DNA of 42,802 nt from Vulcanisaeta sp. JCM 16161 (GTDB lineage: Archaea; Thermoproteota; Thermoprotei; Thermoproteales; Thermocladiaceae). The notes beneath the pieces are model-generated. The model was not told the origin of the DNA. It saw nothing but the letters and a program-made list of their open reading frames with translations, and made no database searches. Made by a program: the position numbers and the translations under genes. The stretch covers positions 1 through 42,802 of the forward strand of contig NZ_BBDO01000011.1 in the NCBI RefSeq assembly GCF_001316285.1. The letters run 5' to 3'. Shown one piece after another: positions 1-9,208 of the stretch (positions are counted from its first letter, which is position 1; each line of letters begins with the position of its first letter).

Positions 1-34
1 AACAAAAACAATAAAACGCAACAATCATTAGGCC

Positions 35-180
35 GCTGACGGTTGTTATGTAGCCGCTGTACTGAACGCCGACTGCGCTCGGTAGTTGCCCTGTGCATGT
101 GAAGTTTGCGCTTTTTCCTTTATCCGTACCGCTAATTACTGTGGCAGTCGCGTGATGCTTGAGCTTGAGAACGTTATTTG
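35..180 (-). pseudogene. C-terminal fragment of a type IV pilin-like protein
   Basis: Read on the minus strand, this stretch encodes a tail containing VGVQYSGYITTVSG, identical over that stretch to the C-terminus of the intact pilin at 2055-2561. No N-terminal signal or hydrophobic helix is present. The piece abuts an isochorismatase-like reading frame upstream and runs toward the window edge, so it looks like a remnant of a duplicated pilin gene. The exact junction with the neighbouring frame is uncertain. Confidence 0.55.
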
Positions 181-494
181 TACTGTATCATCAGCGCCTG
201 CCGATATTGGCAGTGGGTTCTGACCAGACGCTAAACTCCATCTCCTCGGGCTTGAACCCTCCTCTCCACGGCATTATCCTTGTTGTCATAGGCTCGAAAC
301 CGCTTGGGTAGGGCGTTATCTTCGTGAATATTATGGGTACACCAACCTCCTGGCAGCGCTAATGGCGGTATTCAGAGCCTCTGAAACTCATCCTTATTGA
401 ATATGCCGTTAAACAATGCCCTATGCACATCCCAAACCACAAGGACTGAATTACTCGGTTTCAGTAATTCCCTGAGTACGTCAGGGCTAACCAT
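180..494 (-). pseudogene. Isochorismatase-like cysteine hydrolase, N-terminal part, frameshifted
   Basis: From ATG 494 the minus strand reads a start followed by [16 protein letters not shown], which matches the N-terminal strand and catalytic Asp region of the isochorismatase/nicotinamidase fold. After two frame changes it continues with AARRVGVPIIFTKI and then FSVWSEPTANI, the expected order for the family. The catalytic Cys region is missing and the frame then meets pilin-like sequence, so the gene is truncated as well as frameshifted. The substrate cannot be inferred. Confidence 0.5.
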
Positions 495-593
495 ACATCA
501 CCCATAATCAAACCTCGGATTTAAACATTGCCCACTCAATTGCCGTGTGTAGTAAGTTTAATTACTCAATGCGCGGGCAGTAGAGTTACAGGC

Positions 594-962
594 ATGGGCC
601 TGATTGAATGCATAATTGTTAATGCACTGAGGAGGCTTGGCAGGGTGAGCATGGATAGGCTGGCCAAGATAGTATTCCTCATAGATAGGTTGGGGGGATT
701 CGAGGTATTTAATTGGGATAGGATTGACCTGGTCCTAACGAGCCCAGAGTTCATAAGCGTTATTGAGAGACTAACAAAGACGGGTGTTATTAAGACCGTG
801 GGTGACTTCGTAATTCCCCCGGATAATAACTACGACCCAGGGTGCGGCTGGCTCGAGAACTCTGTGAAGTCCGCAATTGAATACGTGATTAATAAGTATG
901 GTGGGTTAAGTGATGGTGAGTTGGATGACGTTATTGACTCAATAATGGAGGGTGTCTATTAA
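594..962 (+). CDS. Small winged-helix-like hypothetical protein
   Basis: I place the start at ATG 594 because a TAATTA box is centred 32.5 nt upstream and the residues before it look non-coding. The 122-residue protein is mostly helical. The pattern MDRLAKIVFLIDRLGG followed by a helix and a short strand resembles the winged-helix segment of Panacea/DUF4065-type proteins, but I cannot confirm the family. Its last codon overlaps the start of kae1 (TAATG), so the two are probably translated from one transcript. No catalytic motif is visible. Confidence 0.5.
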   Translation: MGLIECIIVNALRRLGRVSMDRLAKIVFLIDRLGGFEVFNWDRIDLVLTSPEFISVIERLTKTGVIKTVGDFVIPPDNNYDPGCGWLENSVKSAIEYVINKYGGLSDGELDDVIDSIMEGVY

Positions 963-1967
963 TGACGCTGGTGCTTGGCATCGAATCCACGGCACACACC
1001 TTCGGCGTTGGGATTGCCAGTGAGGACGGGGTGTTAATCAACATTAACGATACATACACGCCGCCGCAGGGCGTGGGCATACACCCGAGGGTTGCCGCTG
1101 ACCACCACGTGGTGGTGGGGCCAAGACTACTCAGCGAGGCCCTGAGGAGACTTGGCATTGGTATTAGGGACATTGATGCCGTGGCCTTCTCCATGGGCCC
1201 AGGGTTAGGCCCAGCCTTAGGTCGGTGCTACCCTGGCGAGGGCAATAGCCATTAAGTACGGCAAACCACTGGTTCCGGTGCACCACGGCGTTGCGCATGT
1301 CGAGGTAGCCAGATGGTCGGTCAGGTTTAGGGACCCGCTGGTCCTACTCGTGTCTGGCGGGCACACAATGGTCATCGCACACTCTGGGAGGACTTACGGG
1401 GTTTTTGGTGAGACGATAGACATGGCCGTGGGCAATGCCCTAGATTACTTCGCGAGGAGTGTTGGTCTGCCAAACCCCGGCGTGCCACATCTGGAGGAGT
1501 GCGCGGAGAGGGGTAGTAGGTACATACCACTCCCATACACTGTTAAGGGGCAGGACGTATCCTTCTCCGGGCTAGTGGAGGAGGCCCTAAGACTCGTTAG
1601 GAGGGGCATCGCGCTGCCCGACGTGTGCCTAAGCCTAATCGAGACCGCGTACTCAATGCTAGGCGAGGTTGTCGAGAGAGGACTAGCACTGACAGGTAAG
1701 AAGGAGCTACTACTGGCGGGTGGCGTGGCAAGGAGTAAGAGGCTTAGGTCCATAATGGAGTGGATAGCCAATGAATTTAACGCAAAACTAGGCATAGTAC
1801 CGCCAGAGTACGCGGGGGACAACGGAGGAATGATAGCATTAACTGGGTTACTAGCTTACAAAAGCGGAATCACCATAGACCCAACCGAAGCAGTGACAAA
1901 ACAAAGATGGAGACTAGACGAAGTAAAGACACCTTGGTTCGGAAACGAACCCTGGTTCAACAAATAA
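962..1967 (+). CDS. kae1: tRNA N6-threonylcarbamoyladenosine synthase Kae1/TsaD (frameshifted in this sequence)
   Basis: Kae1 is the catalytic subunit of the KEOPS complex, which makes t6A at position 37 of ANN-decoding tRNAs in the cytoplasm. The order of family motifs is visible: LGIESTAHTFGVGI at the N-terminus, HPRVAADHH, GPGLGPAL, the metal-binding HHGVAHVE (HxxxH), the ATP-binding LLVSGGHTMVI, and YAGDNGGMIALTG near the C-terminus. Total length of about 335 residues fits the family. Near 1228 the frame jumps, and two missing bases would restore a normal LRVGA sequence. As the gene is essential, a sequence error is more likely than a real mutation. The usual C-terminal Bud32 kinase fusion is absent. 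Confidence 0.93.
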
Positions 1968-2054
1968 CCACAAAACATCAAAGCGAGAGAACAAATGATA
2001 AAGAAAAATAAAGGAATCGAAATTTTAACGAGACCTTTTAAGGCATTAAGCTCA

Positions 2055-2561
2055 TTATGAGCTTGCCGTTACTGTGAATGGGTATGTCTGGCCACTGACC
2101 GTAGTTATGTAACCGCTGTATTGAACACCAACCTGGGCGGCTTGATAGCCGCTACATGTTGATGTTAACGACTGTGAAGCACCATTTAGATATACTGCTG
2201 ATACGCCAGTGAAGTTGCCATTAGCTATACTTAATATTATCTTTACTTGCACTCCCTGTGTACCAGCAGGTATCTGAAGCGGGCTTGAGAATACGCATGA
2301 TAGGCTTCCAAGTGTGAAACCGTTAATGCCTATGCCGCTGCTCGATGGATTACTAATCAAAAGCGTTAAGTTAGCAGAGGTACCAGAGCTAACGCCAGTA
2401 AGGCCAACAGCCTGTACCTGTAGTGTTGCTGTTTTGCTTGCTGAGCCTGCTAGTCCGAAGACCCACACTGCGACTGCCACGGCTAGTGCTATTGCCACGG
2501 CTATGAGTATTATTGTTGCTACTACGTTGGAGATACCCTTTCTATTCATTTTTGTTGTCAT
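2055..2561 (-). CDS. Archaeal type IV pilin with class III signal peptide
   Basis: The 168-residue protein begins with a short basic segment (MNRKGIS) followed directly by a hydrophobic helix (NVVATIILIAVAIALAVAVA). That is the class III signal peptide cleaved by PibD/FlaK prepilin peptidases. The rest is a Ser/Thr/Gly-rich beta domain, as in adhesive pilins and archaellins. A TTAATAA box at 2585-2591 lies about 27 nt before ATG 2561, consistent with a leaderless mRNA. It stands alone, with no ATPase next to it, so assembly would rely on machinery elsewhere. The tail of a paralogue remains at 35-180. Confidence 0.8.
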   Translation of the reverse strand: MTTKMNRKGISNVVATIILIAVAIALAVAVAVWVFGLAGSASKTATLQVQAVGLTGVSSGTSANLTLLISNPSSSGIGINGFTLGSLSCVFSSPLQIPAGTQGVQVKIILSIANGNFTGVSAVYLNGASQSLTSTCSGYQAAQVGVQYSGYITTVSGQTYPFTVTASS

Positions 2562-2800
2562 ACGGCATAGCTTCTTTCAACTACTTAATAAGTGCTCACA
2601 GGCGTGTGGGTTAATACTTTCTATTCCAGAAAAACTCTTTCTACAGCCATAGAATCACGAAATGCCCAATAAACCAATGTATTGGCTTCACGGGTCTGCC
2701 CCTTCTTTGTGTTGATTAATTCATTATTTGGTTTCAATTACTTCTCCCCATTTAATTCAATTTCTTAACTAATATTTAAGGGAATTAATTAGTAACCGGC

Positions 2801-3129
2801 TCATTGCAGGATTGTGTTGTTAATGCCGTAGAACCCCATCGACGCGGCTATATTACCGACCACAGCCATGAACTTCATGATTATGAAAACCGCCATAAAC
2901 CACCTGAGCATTGGGAACCTAAGCATTGCCAGGTATATGCTGGCCACCGCGGCTCATAGGCGATGAAGGCTAGGGCTGCCGCCAGGTAATTGCTGAGGTG
3001 CATGGCGGTTGCGTAGTAATTGAGTTCTTGAAGCCCGAACAGGGAGAATACCAAGTAACTCGTTGCGAGGTCGAGCGCGTTGGCGAGCGTGGCCATGAGG
3101 AATAGCTCTACCTGCCTATCAACATTCAT
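2801..3129 (-). CDS. Small integral membrane protein, DUF5658-like
   Basis: The protein of about 108 residues has a first hydrophobic helix containing ATLANALDLATSYLVFSLFG, a loop LQELNY, and two further hydrophobic segments. The D...T...E/N arrangement resembles DUF5658 membrane proteins. One frameshift near 2950 separates the N-terminal two thirds from the tail RWFMAVFIIMKFMAVVGNIA, which restores a plausible third and fourth helix and ends at a stop at 2801-2803. No function is known for such proteins. It faces the alcohol dehydrogenase gene divergently. Confidence 0.5.
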
Positions 3130-3318
3130 TATCGCATTCTCTTTCTACGCGCGAAATATAAAAGACTTGTTGAGAAGTTATGAGTAATTACGTTGTTAGT
3201 TCTTTGTAGAATTGTTGAGAAGAGATAGAAATCATGGAATAGAAAAAGAAACACAGCTAGACCATTTTGGAGCACGCCCAATGCTTAAATCCCTGGCCTA
3301 ACCACGGGCTTACCAGGT

Positions 3319-4344
3319 ATGTGGGCTGTTGGTTTCGAGAAACATGGAGACCCCGGCGTACTTAAGGTCATGGAGCTTCCAGACCCCAGGCCAGGGCCTA
3401 GGGAGGTCATTATTAGGGTTTTGGCGACCTCATTAAATAGGATCGACACCATTGTACGTAGGGGATACCCGGGTATACCCGTTAAGCTACCTCACGTACC
3501 CGGCGCCGACATAGTTGGCTACATAGAATCCGTAGGGCCTGACACGGACCTTGGTGAGTTTAGGGTTGGGGACTTGGTCCTGGTTAGTAATGTGTGGGGT
3601 TGTGGTTCGTGTAGGTTCTGTAGGGTTGGTATGGAGGACCACTGCCAATCATGGACCATGCCTGGATTCCACGTTTGGGGTGGTTATGGGGAGTTGGTTA
3701 GGGTCCCTGTTAGGGCCCTGGTAAGGGCGCCCAAGGAGATGACCATTAATGAATTGGCCGTACTACCGCTGGCCTATGGTGTTTCCTGGAAGGCCCTGAG
3801 GGTTGCCAATGTCGGCTCTGGCGACTGGGTGCTGGTGTTGGGAGGCTCGGGTGGTGTTGGTACGGCATTAACGATACTGGCCAAGGCATTGGGTGCCAGG
3901 GTAATCGCGGTCACTACAAGGCCCAGCCTACTTAAGTCCCTGGGCGCGACGTGGTCGTCGGCTATGATAGGGAGGAGTTAATGAATGCTGTTAATGAGAA
4001 TACTGAGGGTGGCGTCGACGTTGCCATAGACAGTATTGGCGATACCCTGCATGGCCTTGGACGCCATTAGGCCGGGGGGTACGGTAGTCACGTTTGGGGT
4101 TCTTGGGAGGTCATCCACTCTACAGATCGACATTAGGAAATTCTACCTAAGGCACACGCGGTTGATAGGCATTCACAATGCGGCTAAGTCCTACCTTAGG
4201 GAGGCCATTGAATTCATGGTTAGTAGGGGTGTGAAGCCATTCATAAGTAGGGTGGCCACGGTTAAGGAGGCGCCATCACTCCATGAGTTAATGGAGAGCA
4301 GGGGTGTGGTTGGTAAGGTGGTGATGATTCATGAATGGGACTAG
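3319..4344 (+). CDS. Zinc-containing medium-chain alcohol dehydrogenase
   Basis: This NAD(P)-dependent oxidoreductase of the MDR superfamily shows the GroES-like half (VLATSLNRIDTIVRRG, PHVPGADIVG), a structural-zinc type segment with closely spaced cysteines (GCGSCRFCRVGMEDHC), and a Rossmann half with GGSGGVGTAL. The C-terminal part continues with RPGGTVVTFGVLG. Two compensating frame changes near 3950 and 4045 disrupt the middle, and translation between them in another frame still reads as normal MDR sequence (DVAIDSIGD). Length is about 340 residues, typical for the family. A TTAAAT box lies about 31 nt before ATG 3319. The substrate is not evident. The end overlaps the next gene by 14 nt. 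Confidence 0.85.
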
Positions 4345-4951
4345 GGCTAAGACCGTGGTTTACGCAGTGCTACCCCTGGTCCTATGGCCACTTTCCTTCG
4401 ATGTGTTTAGTAGGTACTTCGTCTATGGCATGGCACTATCAACGTTACTTCTTGGCTCACTGTCCCTTTTCTGGTTCAGGGATAGGCTTCGGTGGTTTAG
4501 GATTAACGTTGCAATGGCCATAATCCTCGGCCTCCTCATGTCCGGAATTCTGTACGTAATATTCATCGGCGGTTACGCAATGCTTAGGTACATGGGCCTC
4601 GCCGGCTATGTCGTTCTCGTTTATAAAATGGTTAGGGAAATGACCAATGCCTATGCCTTATCCATTGCCCTGGTGCTCATTGGATTCATGGAGGAGGTCT
4701 ACTGGAGGGGTGGTCTTCAGGAGTTGGCGAGGGGCTTGGGCAGGGTCTTTAATAGGGAGCCCTGGGTAGCATCAATGATTTATTACACGCTGGTCCACAT
4801 ATCCACGCTAAACCCAGCCTTAATCGCCGGGGCATTCGCAGTTGGGTTGGTTAATGGTGTACTCGCCGATAAGGCCGGCCTCGCGACATCAATAATTACG
4901 CACATACTTTGGCTCGAGCTAATGATGGTCCTCCTCCCGCTAGTTCCGTAA
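4331..4951 (+). CDS. CPBP family intramembrane metalloprotease
   Basis: The 206-residue membrane protein has about six hydrophobic segments and the hallmark glutamate pair and arginine in FMEEVYWRGGLQE (EExxxR) near residue 122. A histidine follows in YTLVHIST near residue 153 and a second in TSIITHILWL near 190. These are the conserved active-site residues of CAAX prenyl protease 2/Abi-type (CPBP) enzymes, which cut within the membrane. The start overlaps the alcohol dehydrogenase end, implying co-transcription. The target is unknown. Confidence 0.85.
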   Translation: MNGTRAKTVVYAVLPLVLWPLSFDVFSRYFVYGMALSTLLLGSLSLFWFRDRLRWFRINVAMAIILGLLMSGILYVIFIGGYAMLRYMGLAGYVVLVYKMVREMTNAYALSIALVLIGFMEEVYWRGGLQELARGLGRVFNREPWVASMIYYTLVHISTLNPALIAGAFAVGLVNGVLADKAGLATSIITHILWLELMMVLLPLVP

Positions 4952-4990
4952 CAAGCAGTTATAGTTATTTTACTTAATATAGAAAATAAT

Positions 4991-5001
4991 GCTTTTAAAT
5001 A
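4991..5001 (+). promoter_or_regulatory. TATA box for the UbiA-type gene
   Basis: TTTTAAATA is centred about 28 nt before ATG 5025, in an AT-rich intergenic stretch, as expected for a leaderless archaeal transcript. Confidence 0.6.
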
Positions 5002-5024
5002 ATTAATAATTAAATTGAATATTA

Positions 5025-5907
5025 ATGAATAAGGGCGATATCCTCGGACTCATTAGGCCTGGAGCCTATTAATGACTGTAGCGATATCCCTAGTTGGCAT
5101 TGGCTATGCTACTACCTTGGGCTTTACCACGGCCTGAGGATCATGTACTCAATATTGGCTGTGACGGGTGTATTACTGCTTCATGCCAGTGTTAACGTGC
5201 TTAATGATTACTACGACTTCATGCACGGCGTTGACAGCCCCAATTCACCAACGGCCGTTTATAGGCGTCAGCCGTTGGTCATGGGTACCGTAAGTCCATC
5301 ATTCGTTAGGAACCTTGGGTTTTCATTAATAATCGCTGGGTCCTCAATCGGCGTGTACCTAACGATAATGGAGGGCTACTTAATATTGGTGCTTGGCCTT
5401 CTCGGTGTGTTCCTACTATATGCATACATCGGTCCGCCATTCACGCTTAAGTATAGGGGGCTTGGTGAATTATCCGTGGCACTCACCTGGGGCCCATTAC
5501 TAGTCAGTGGCTTCTTCGTGGCCGCATCCGGCGGCTCACTACCACCCAGCACGCTCTTAATATCACTGCCGCCACTCTTCATAATGTTCTCGATAATATA
5601 CGCAAATAATTATAGGGATAGGGAGTACGATGCCAAGGCCGGTATTAAGACACTGGCCATGCTAACGGCTAGGCATGGTTACGGAATTTACCTAGGCTCA
5701 TTAATAACCGCGTACGTGATCAACGTGGTACTGGTGATCATGGGTGTAATACCATTCACAACGTTGGCCACGTTATTAACCATAGCCCTAATACCAGGGC
5801 TCGCCAAGGCGTTCAGGGGCAATGCCCATGACATAGACGCGAAGACAGGACTACTATACACAATATACTGCCTAATATATGGAGTAGCCCTAATGATGCC
5901 GAGGTAG
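5025..5907 (+). CDS. UbiA-family prenyltransferase (1,4-dihydroxy-2-naphthoate polyprenyltransferase-like)
   Basis: The enzyme would transfer a polyprenyl chain onto an aromatic acceptor in the membrane, most likely for menaquinone. Visible features are NVLNDYYDFMHGVD, which carries the first Asp-rich motif (NDxxD), a second Asp-rich segment ANNYRDREYDAKAG, and eight or nine hydrophobic helices. The start ATG 5025 encodes MNKGDILGLIRPGAY, typical of the N-terminal LRP motif. Two frame changes between about 5065 and 5140 separate this from the main frame, which is intact from 5143. It ends 50 bp before the tRNA gene. Confidence 0.8.
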
Positions 5908-5929
5908 GGTAACGAAGCCCAATAAAAAC

Positions 5930-5938
5930 TTAATATAT
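5930..5938 (+). promoter_or_regulatory. TATA box of the tRNA-Arg gene
   Basis: TTAATATAT is centred about 24-25 nt upstream of the mature tRNA 5' end at 5958, which is the normal archaeal spacing. Confidence 0.6.
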
Positions 5939-5957
5939 TCCCAAAAATAGTAATCTT

Positions 5958-6034
5958 CGGCCCGTAGCTCAGCCCGGTAGAGCGGCGGCCTCCGGAGCCG
6001 TAGGTCGTGGGTTCAAATCCCACCGGGCCCGCCA
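5958..6034 (+). tRNA. tRNA-Arg (anticodon CCG), with encoded CCA; integration target
   Basis: The sequence folds as a complete tRNA. The D stem is GCTC/GAGC. The anticodon stem is GCGGC/GCCGT with loop CTCCGGA, so the anticodon is CCG, reading CGG. The T arm is GTGGG-TTCAAAT-CCCAC, and the end is an encoded CCA. The acceptor stem pairs at six positions, but the first pair would be C1-C72; a G at 5958 would repair it, so this base may be a sequence error. No intron is present. The 3' half from 5990 is duplicated at 40898-40943, marking it as the attachment site of the element. Confidence 0.93.
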
Positions 6035-6035
6035 C
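5990..6035 (+). repeat. attL: 46-bp tRNA-Arg 3'-half repeat
   Basis: The 46 bases starting at CTCCGGAGCCG and ending at CCCGCCAC are identical at 40898-40943. The repeat begins in the anticodon loop and extends one base past CCA, typical of archaeal tRNA-targeted tyrosine integrases. Confidence 0.93.
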
Positions 6036-6070
6036 TTTCCCATTCAATCTCTAATTAATCATCACCATAA

Positions 6071-6084
6071 TCATTCCCGATACC
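6071..6084 (+). repeat. 14-bp inner-end direct repeat, left copy
   Basis: TCATTCCCGATACC occurs here, 35 bp inside attL, and again at 40855-40868, 29 bp inside attR, in the same orientation. Candidate integrase arm-type binding sites. Confidence 0.5.
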
Positions 6085-6129
6085 CATGTCAGCCATTCTC
6101 GGAAGACTTAAATACATGCTTGCCAGCCA

Positions 6130-7422
6130 ATGAGTGGCAGGCCCATGGTTGATTGCCAACACATTGCCATTGGGGAAATTAACAACGAGCAGAGGCTATT
6201 AATCCTTAATTACTTAATTAACACTAAGGGCGTTAAGCCCGTGACCTCGGCGTCACGCATGACTATATTAGCAAGGTTAGGCGCGGCGCCGCTAGGGTCG
6301 GTGATGGCTTATTGTGCTCAATGCTCAAGTTACTAACGATTGAGGAGCTGCAGGCATTGCTCAGGGGCTGGGTACCTGAGAAGAGGGCCACACTCAGTGA
6401 TGCCCTTAGGGTCATAATAACGGCTAGGGAGGACCCAAGCTTCAGGGAGCAGTTCCTGGCCTTGTTGTCGAGGTATCTTGGCGATTATGTTCAGAGCCTG
6501 GGCAAGACTTGGCACGTGACTCAGGATGATGTTGAGGCTTATGTCAAGGCAATGAGGCTCAAGGGAGTCAAGGAGAAGACGCTTCGTGACAGGCTTTACT
6601 ACATCCAGCGGGCCCTGTCCGAGTTGGATTGGGTCCTTAGCCCCGAGGGTATTCGTGATTACCTTGCCGAGGTTCTCGAGGAGGATGGGCATAACGTGGC
6701 CAGGCACATCTCGGCAAGCCTAAAGTCCCTACTGAAGAACGTCCTACAGCCAAAGGACCCAGGACTATTCGGCATCCTCTATAACAGCTTCAAGGTCATT
6801 AAGTCCAGGCCCAGTAATAGGGCCAGGCTACCAACAATTGAGGAATTAAGGCAGATACTCCAGGGGATTGAGTCAATTGAGGCTAAGACATACTTCATCA
6901 TCCTTGCGGAGACTGGACTAAGGCCAGGAGAGCCCTTCTTAGTTACAATGGATGACGTGGATCTTGAGCATGGTAGCTACGCATTGGCAAGGTGACTGAA
7001 ACTAAGAGGGCTTTCGTGGCATTCCTGAGACCAGAAACCCTCGAGTTCATTAAGGGGCAGTACCTGCAGGCGTGAGCGATTCCTAGGCAGTATTGAGAAT
7101 GCATGGCGCGCAACGCCATGGATGAATGATGAGCCATAGCCAGGGCAAAGAGCAAGTTCCTACCCTTCGACCAATCAAGCTTAGGAGGGAGATTAAGGAG
7201 GCCGCCAAACAAGTCCTTAACAGGGATTTTGAGCTTTACGAGCTGCGTAAGTTCTTCGCAACCTGGATGATAAGCCAGGGAGTGCCCGAGTCGATTGTGA
7301 ACACCCTGCAGGGAAGGGCACCACCAACCGAGTACCGAGTCCTCATTGAGCACTACTGGTCACCGAGGCATGAGGAGTTGCGCCAGTGGTACCTCAAGCA
7401 CGCACCATGCCTATTATGCTAG
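6130..7422 (+). CDS. Tyrosine recombinase / integrase of the element (frameshifted in this sequence)
   Basis: The protein of about 430 residues catalyses integration into and excision from the tRNA gene. The N-terminal part has a helix-turn-helix-like segment (LILNYLINTKGVKPVT), then a helical core-binding domain (TQDDVEAYVKAMRLKGVKEKT). The catalytic domain shows the first Arg in LAETGLRPGEP, the second Arg in LYELRKFFATWM, the third Arg in LQGRAP, and the nucleophile Tyr in IEHYWSP. That is the order and spacing of archaeal SSV/pNOB8-type integrases. At least four frame changes (near 6250, 6990, 7075 and 7135) break the frame, yet each piece fits the same protein. The gene is not split by the att site, so it is the intact pNOB8-like arrangement and not the SSV-partitioned one. 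A TTAAATA box at 6108-6114 precedes the gene. Confidence 0.85.
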
Positions 7423-7427
7423 CCTCT

Positions 7428-7684
7428 TCAGTCCTCGAGGCCAAGCCTCCTCAAGGTCTGCCTCGAGAATGCCCAGTATAAATCACGCTCATCAAAGCAC
7501 TTGACGCTACCCCTATCCTCAATGGGCTTTACCACCCTAGCCAGCGCCCTAGCCTCCTAAGTCGGGCTTGGTTAATGGCGTTAGCCACTTGAGCCTCAAC
7601 CTCATCGAGCCATTTCCTAAGTCCCTCAATGTCATTCCTCATGAGGTAATCCCTCACGGTTTTAATAATCGATAGCCTATCCAT
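7428..7684 (-). CDS. Small charged helical protein, unknown
   Basis: The start ATG 7684 lies 26.5 nt from a TAATTA box at 7708-7713. Translation gives about 85 residues beginning MDRLSIIKTVRDYLMRND and, after one frame change near 7560, ends FSRQTLRRLGLED. It is helical and highly charged with no recognisable motif. It is convergent with the integrase, ending 6 bp from the integrase stop. It might be an excision or copy-control factor, but only its position suggests that. Confidence 0.45.
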
Positions 7685-7710
7685 CATTACCCCATTGGGG
7701 CAGTTTTTAA

Positions 7711-8620
7711 TTAGAATGGCTTCCTGAGGGGTAGCCTTGGAGCCTGCCTCTGGGCCCTCGCGACTTCGTACTCATTCCTCGCAATCGCCACAATAGTCTC
7801 ACGCCACTGCCTAAAGAACTTGTCCTGGGGCACGTCATACTTAATGGCTAGGTCCTTCATGTAGTCAGTAATGTAGTGGACTGCTGGGGAGTAAGGCAAT
7901 ACGTAGGTCCCCCTCATTGGGGCTCCCCGGGACTTCAACTCATTAGCCGTGTTATCACCGGGCAGTGCCTGGCTAACTATTAGGAAGACGTCAGGCGTGG
8001 GCACGCCCATTTGGGCTCGTTGGTTAATCACCGCACTCACTAGCTCGAGCACCTCCATTGCCTCGTCCTGGTGCGTCGAGCCAGCCTTAACGACTACATT
8101 CACGACCCTAGCCATCATTAGTACTGCCCATGCCAGGGGCTTGAATATCGTGCTTGGCACGTCAATCATGACTAGGCTTGGCATGTAACGGCCTAGCCTG
8201 TTAATAATGAGCTCGGCAACATCATTATACAGTGCCCACCCAACCTGTCAGGGTCGTTACCCATTTTCGAGAGTAGGTAGGAGAGTGCCCAGTCAATGCG
8301 GTGCGCCTCAATGGTCCCAGAGGGTATTAGGGCTATTTGCTGGACTAGGCTTGGCGTGATGTCAGGGCTCGAGTCCTGGTACGGGTAGTACTTAGCAGTA
8401 ATGTAATTCCAGAAGCCGTTAGTACGCAGTGGTGGTACGCCGAGGAGTTTTGATAGTGTACTATTGGCTCCATAGGCGAGGTCGATGAGGCCAATAGTCC
8501 CGTAGGCACTGCCCGCCTGGCCGAGGCGTAGGCCATATTAGCCGTAACCGTGCTAGTCCCAACCCCACCCTTACCACCGGCCAGGTTCACAATGATTGGA
8601 ATATTGATCGCCAGCTCCAC
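7711..8620 (-). CDS. parA: ParA/MinD-like partition ATPase (frameshifted in this sequence)
   Basis: The N-terminus has the deviant Walker A motif GGKGGVGTSTVTANMAYA with the signature lysine. The Walker B region MPSLVMIDVPST follows near mid-protein, then VFLIVSQAL and helical C-terminal sequence. This is a ParA/Soj-type ATPase that would segregate the element's circular form. GTG 8620 is the likely start, 27.5 nt from the TAATTA box at 8645-8650. Two or more frame changes lie between 8184 and 8500. The most likely DNA-binding partner is the ribbon-helix-helix protein at 9719-10015, by analogy with ParA systems. Confidence 0.8.
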
Positions 8621-8693
8621 GGTTGGTCGGCTTGAAGGGCTTTTTAATTAGGGTGGTGGGGAGGAAAAGAAAAGAGGAATTGATTGTTTTTAA

Positions 8694-8705
8694 GGGGCAT
8701 GCCCC
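8694..8705. terminator. GC palindrome at pilin-like gene end
   Basis: GGGGCATGCCCC is a perfect 12-bp palindrome just past the stop of the minus-strand gene at 8719, followed on that strand by an A/T-rich run. Confidence 0.45.
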
Positions 8706-8718
8706 GCCCTAAAGGGCC

Positions 8719-9180
8719 TTACCCATTAATATAGCCCGTGAATGACTTGCCACTGGGGCTTGTGGCAATGACCTCATAGGCACTGCCCAAGCCGCAGGTG
8801 CCAGTTAGTTGTATTGTGACGGCGCTCCCTGGGTTTATTACCTGCCTACCCCAGCTCGTGAATGAGCCACTGGAGTTGTAAATCGTTAGGGAGCAACCAG
8901 TGGGTAGTGTGCCTGGTAGTGCTAGTAGCTTGTTACCGCTTGGGTCGTAGATTGTTACGCTCGTTATCGTCACCGTACCGCCACTGGCCGTTAGTTGTAT
9001 ATTGGCGCCCTGGGTGCCGATTAGGTTACCGCTTATCGTCACCGTACCCATGTTCGCCACGGTCCTCGACATTGGCCCATAGACCAGGAACGCGATTACC
9101 AACCCTATAACCACCACTACGACACCGACTATTAACCACAGCATGTTCCCCAGTTCACCAGCCCTCGCCCTATCGACCAT
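8719..9180 (-). CDS. Single-TM pilin-like secreted protein
   Basis: The 153-residue protein starts with a short charged segment (MVDRARAGELG) followed by a hydrophobic helix (NMLWLIVGVVVVVIGLVIAF), then a Thr/Gly/Ser-rich beta-type domain with one Cys pair (PTGCSLT, TGTCGLG). The layout matches archaeal type IV pilins or pilin-like minor subunits. A TAATTA box at 9210-9215 lies 32.5 nt before the start. The element's TadA-type ATPase and GspF-like protein are encoded a few kilobases upstream, so this is the best candidate for their substrate. Confidence 0.6.
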   Translation of the reverse strand: MVDRARAGELGNMLWLIVGVVVVVIGLVIAFLVYGPMSRTVANMGTVTISGNLIGTQGANIQLTASGGTVTITSVTIYDPSGNKLLALPGTLPTGCSLTIYNSSGSFTSWGRQVINPGSAVTIQLTGTCGLGSAYEVIATSPSGKSFTGYING

Positions 9181-9208
9181 ATTGGTCGATTACGGAGACC
9201 CAAACCCC

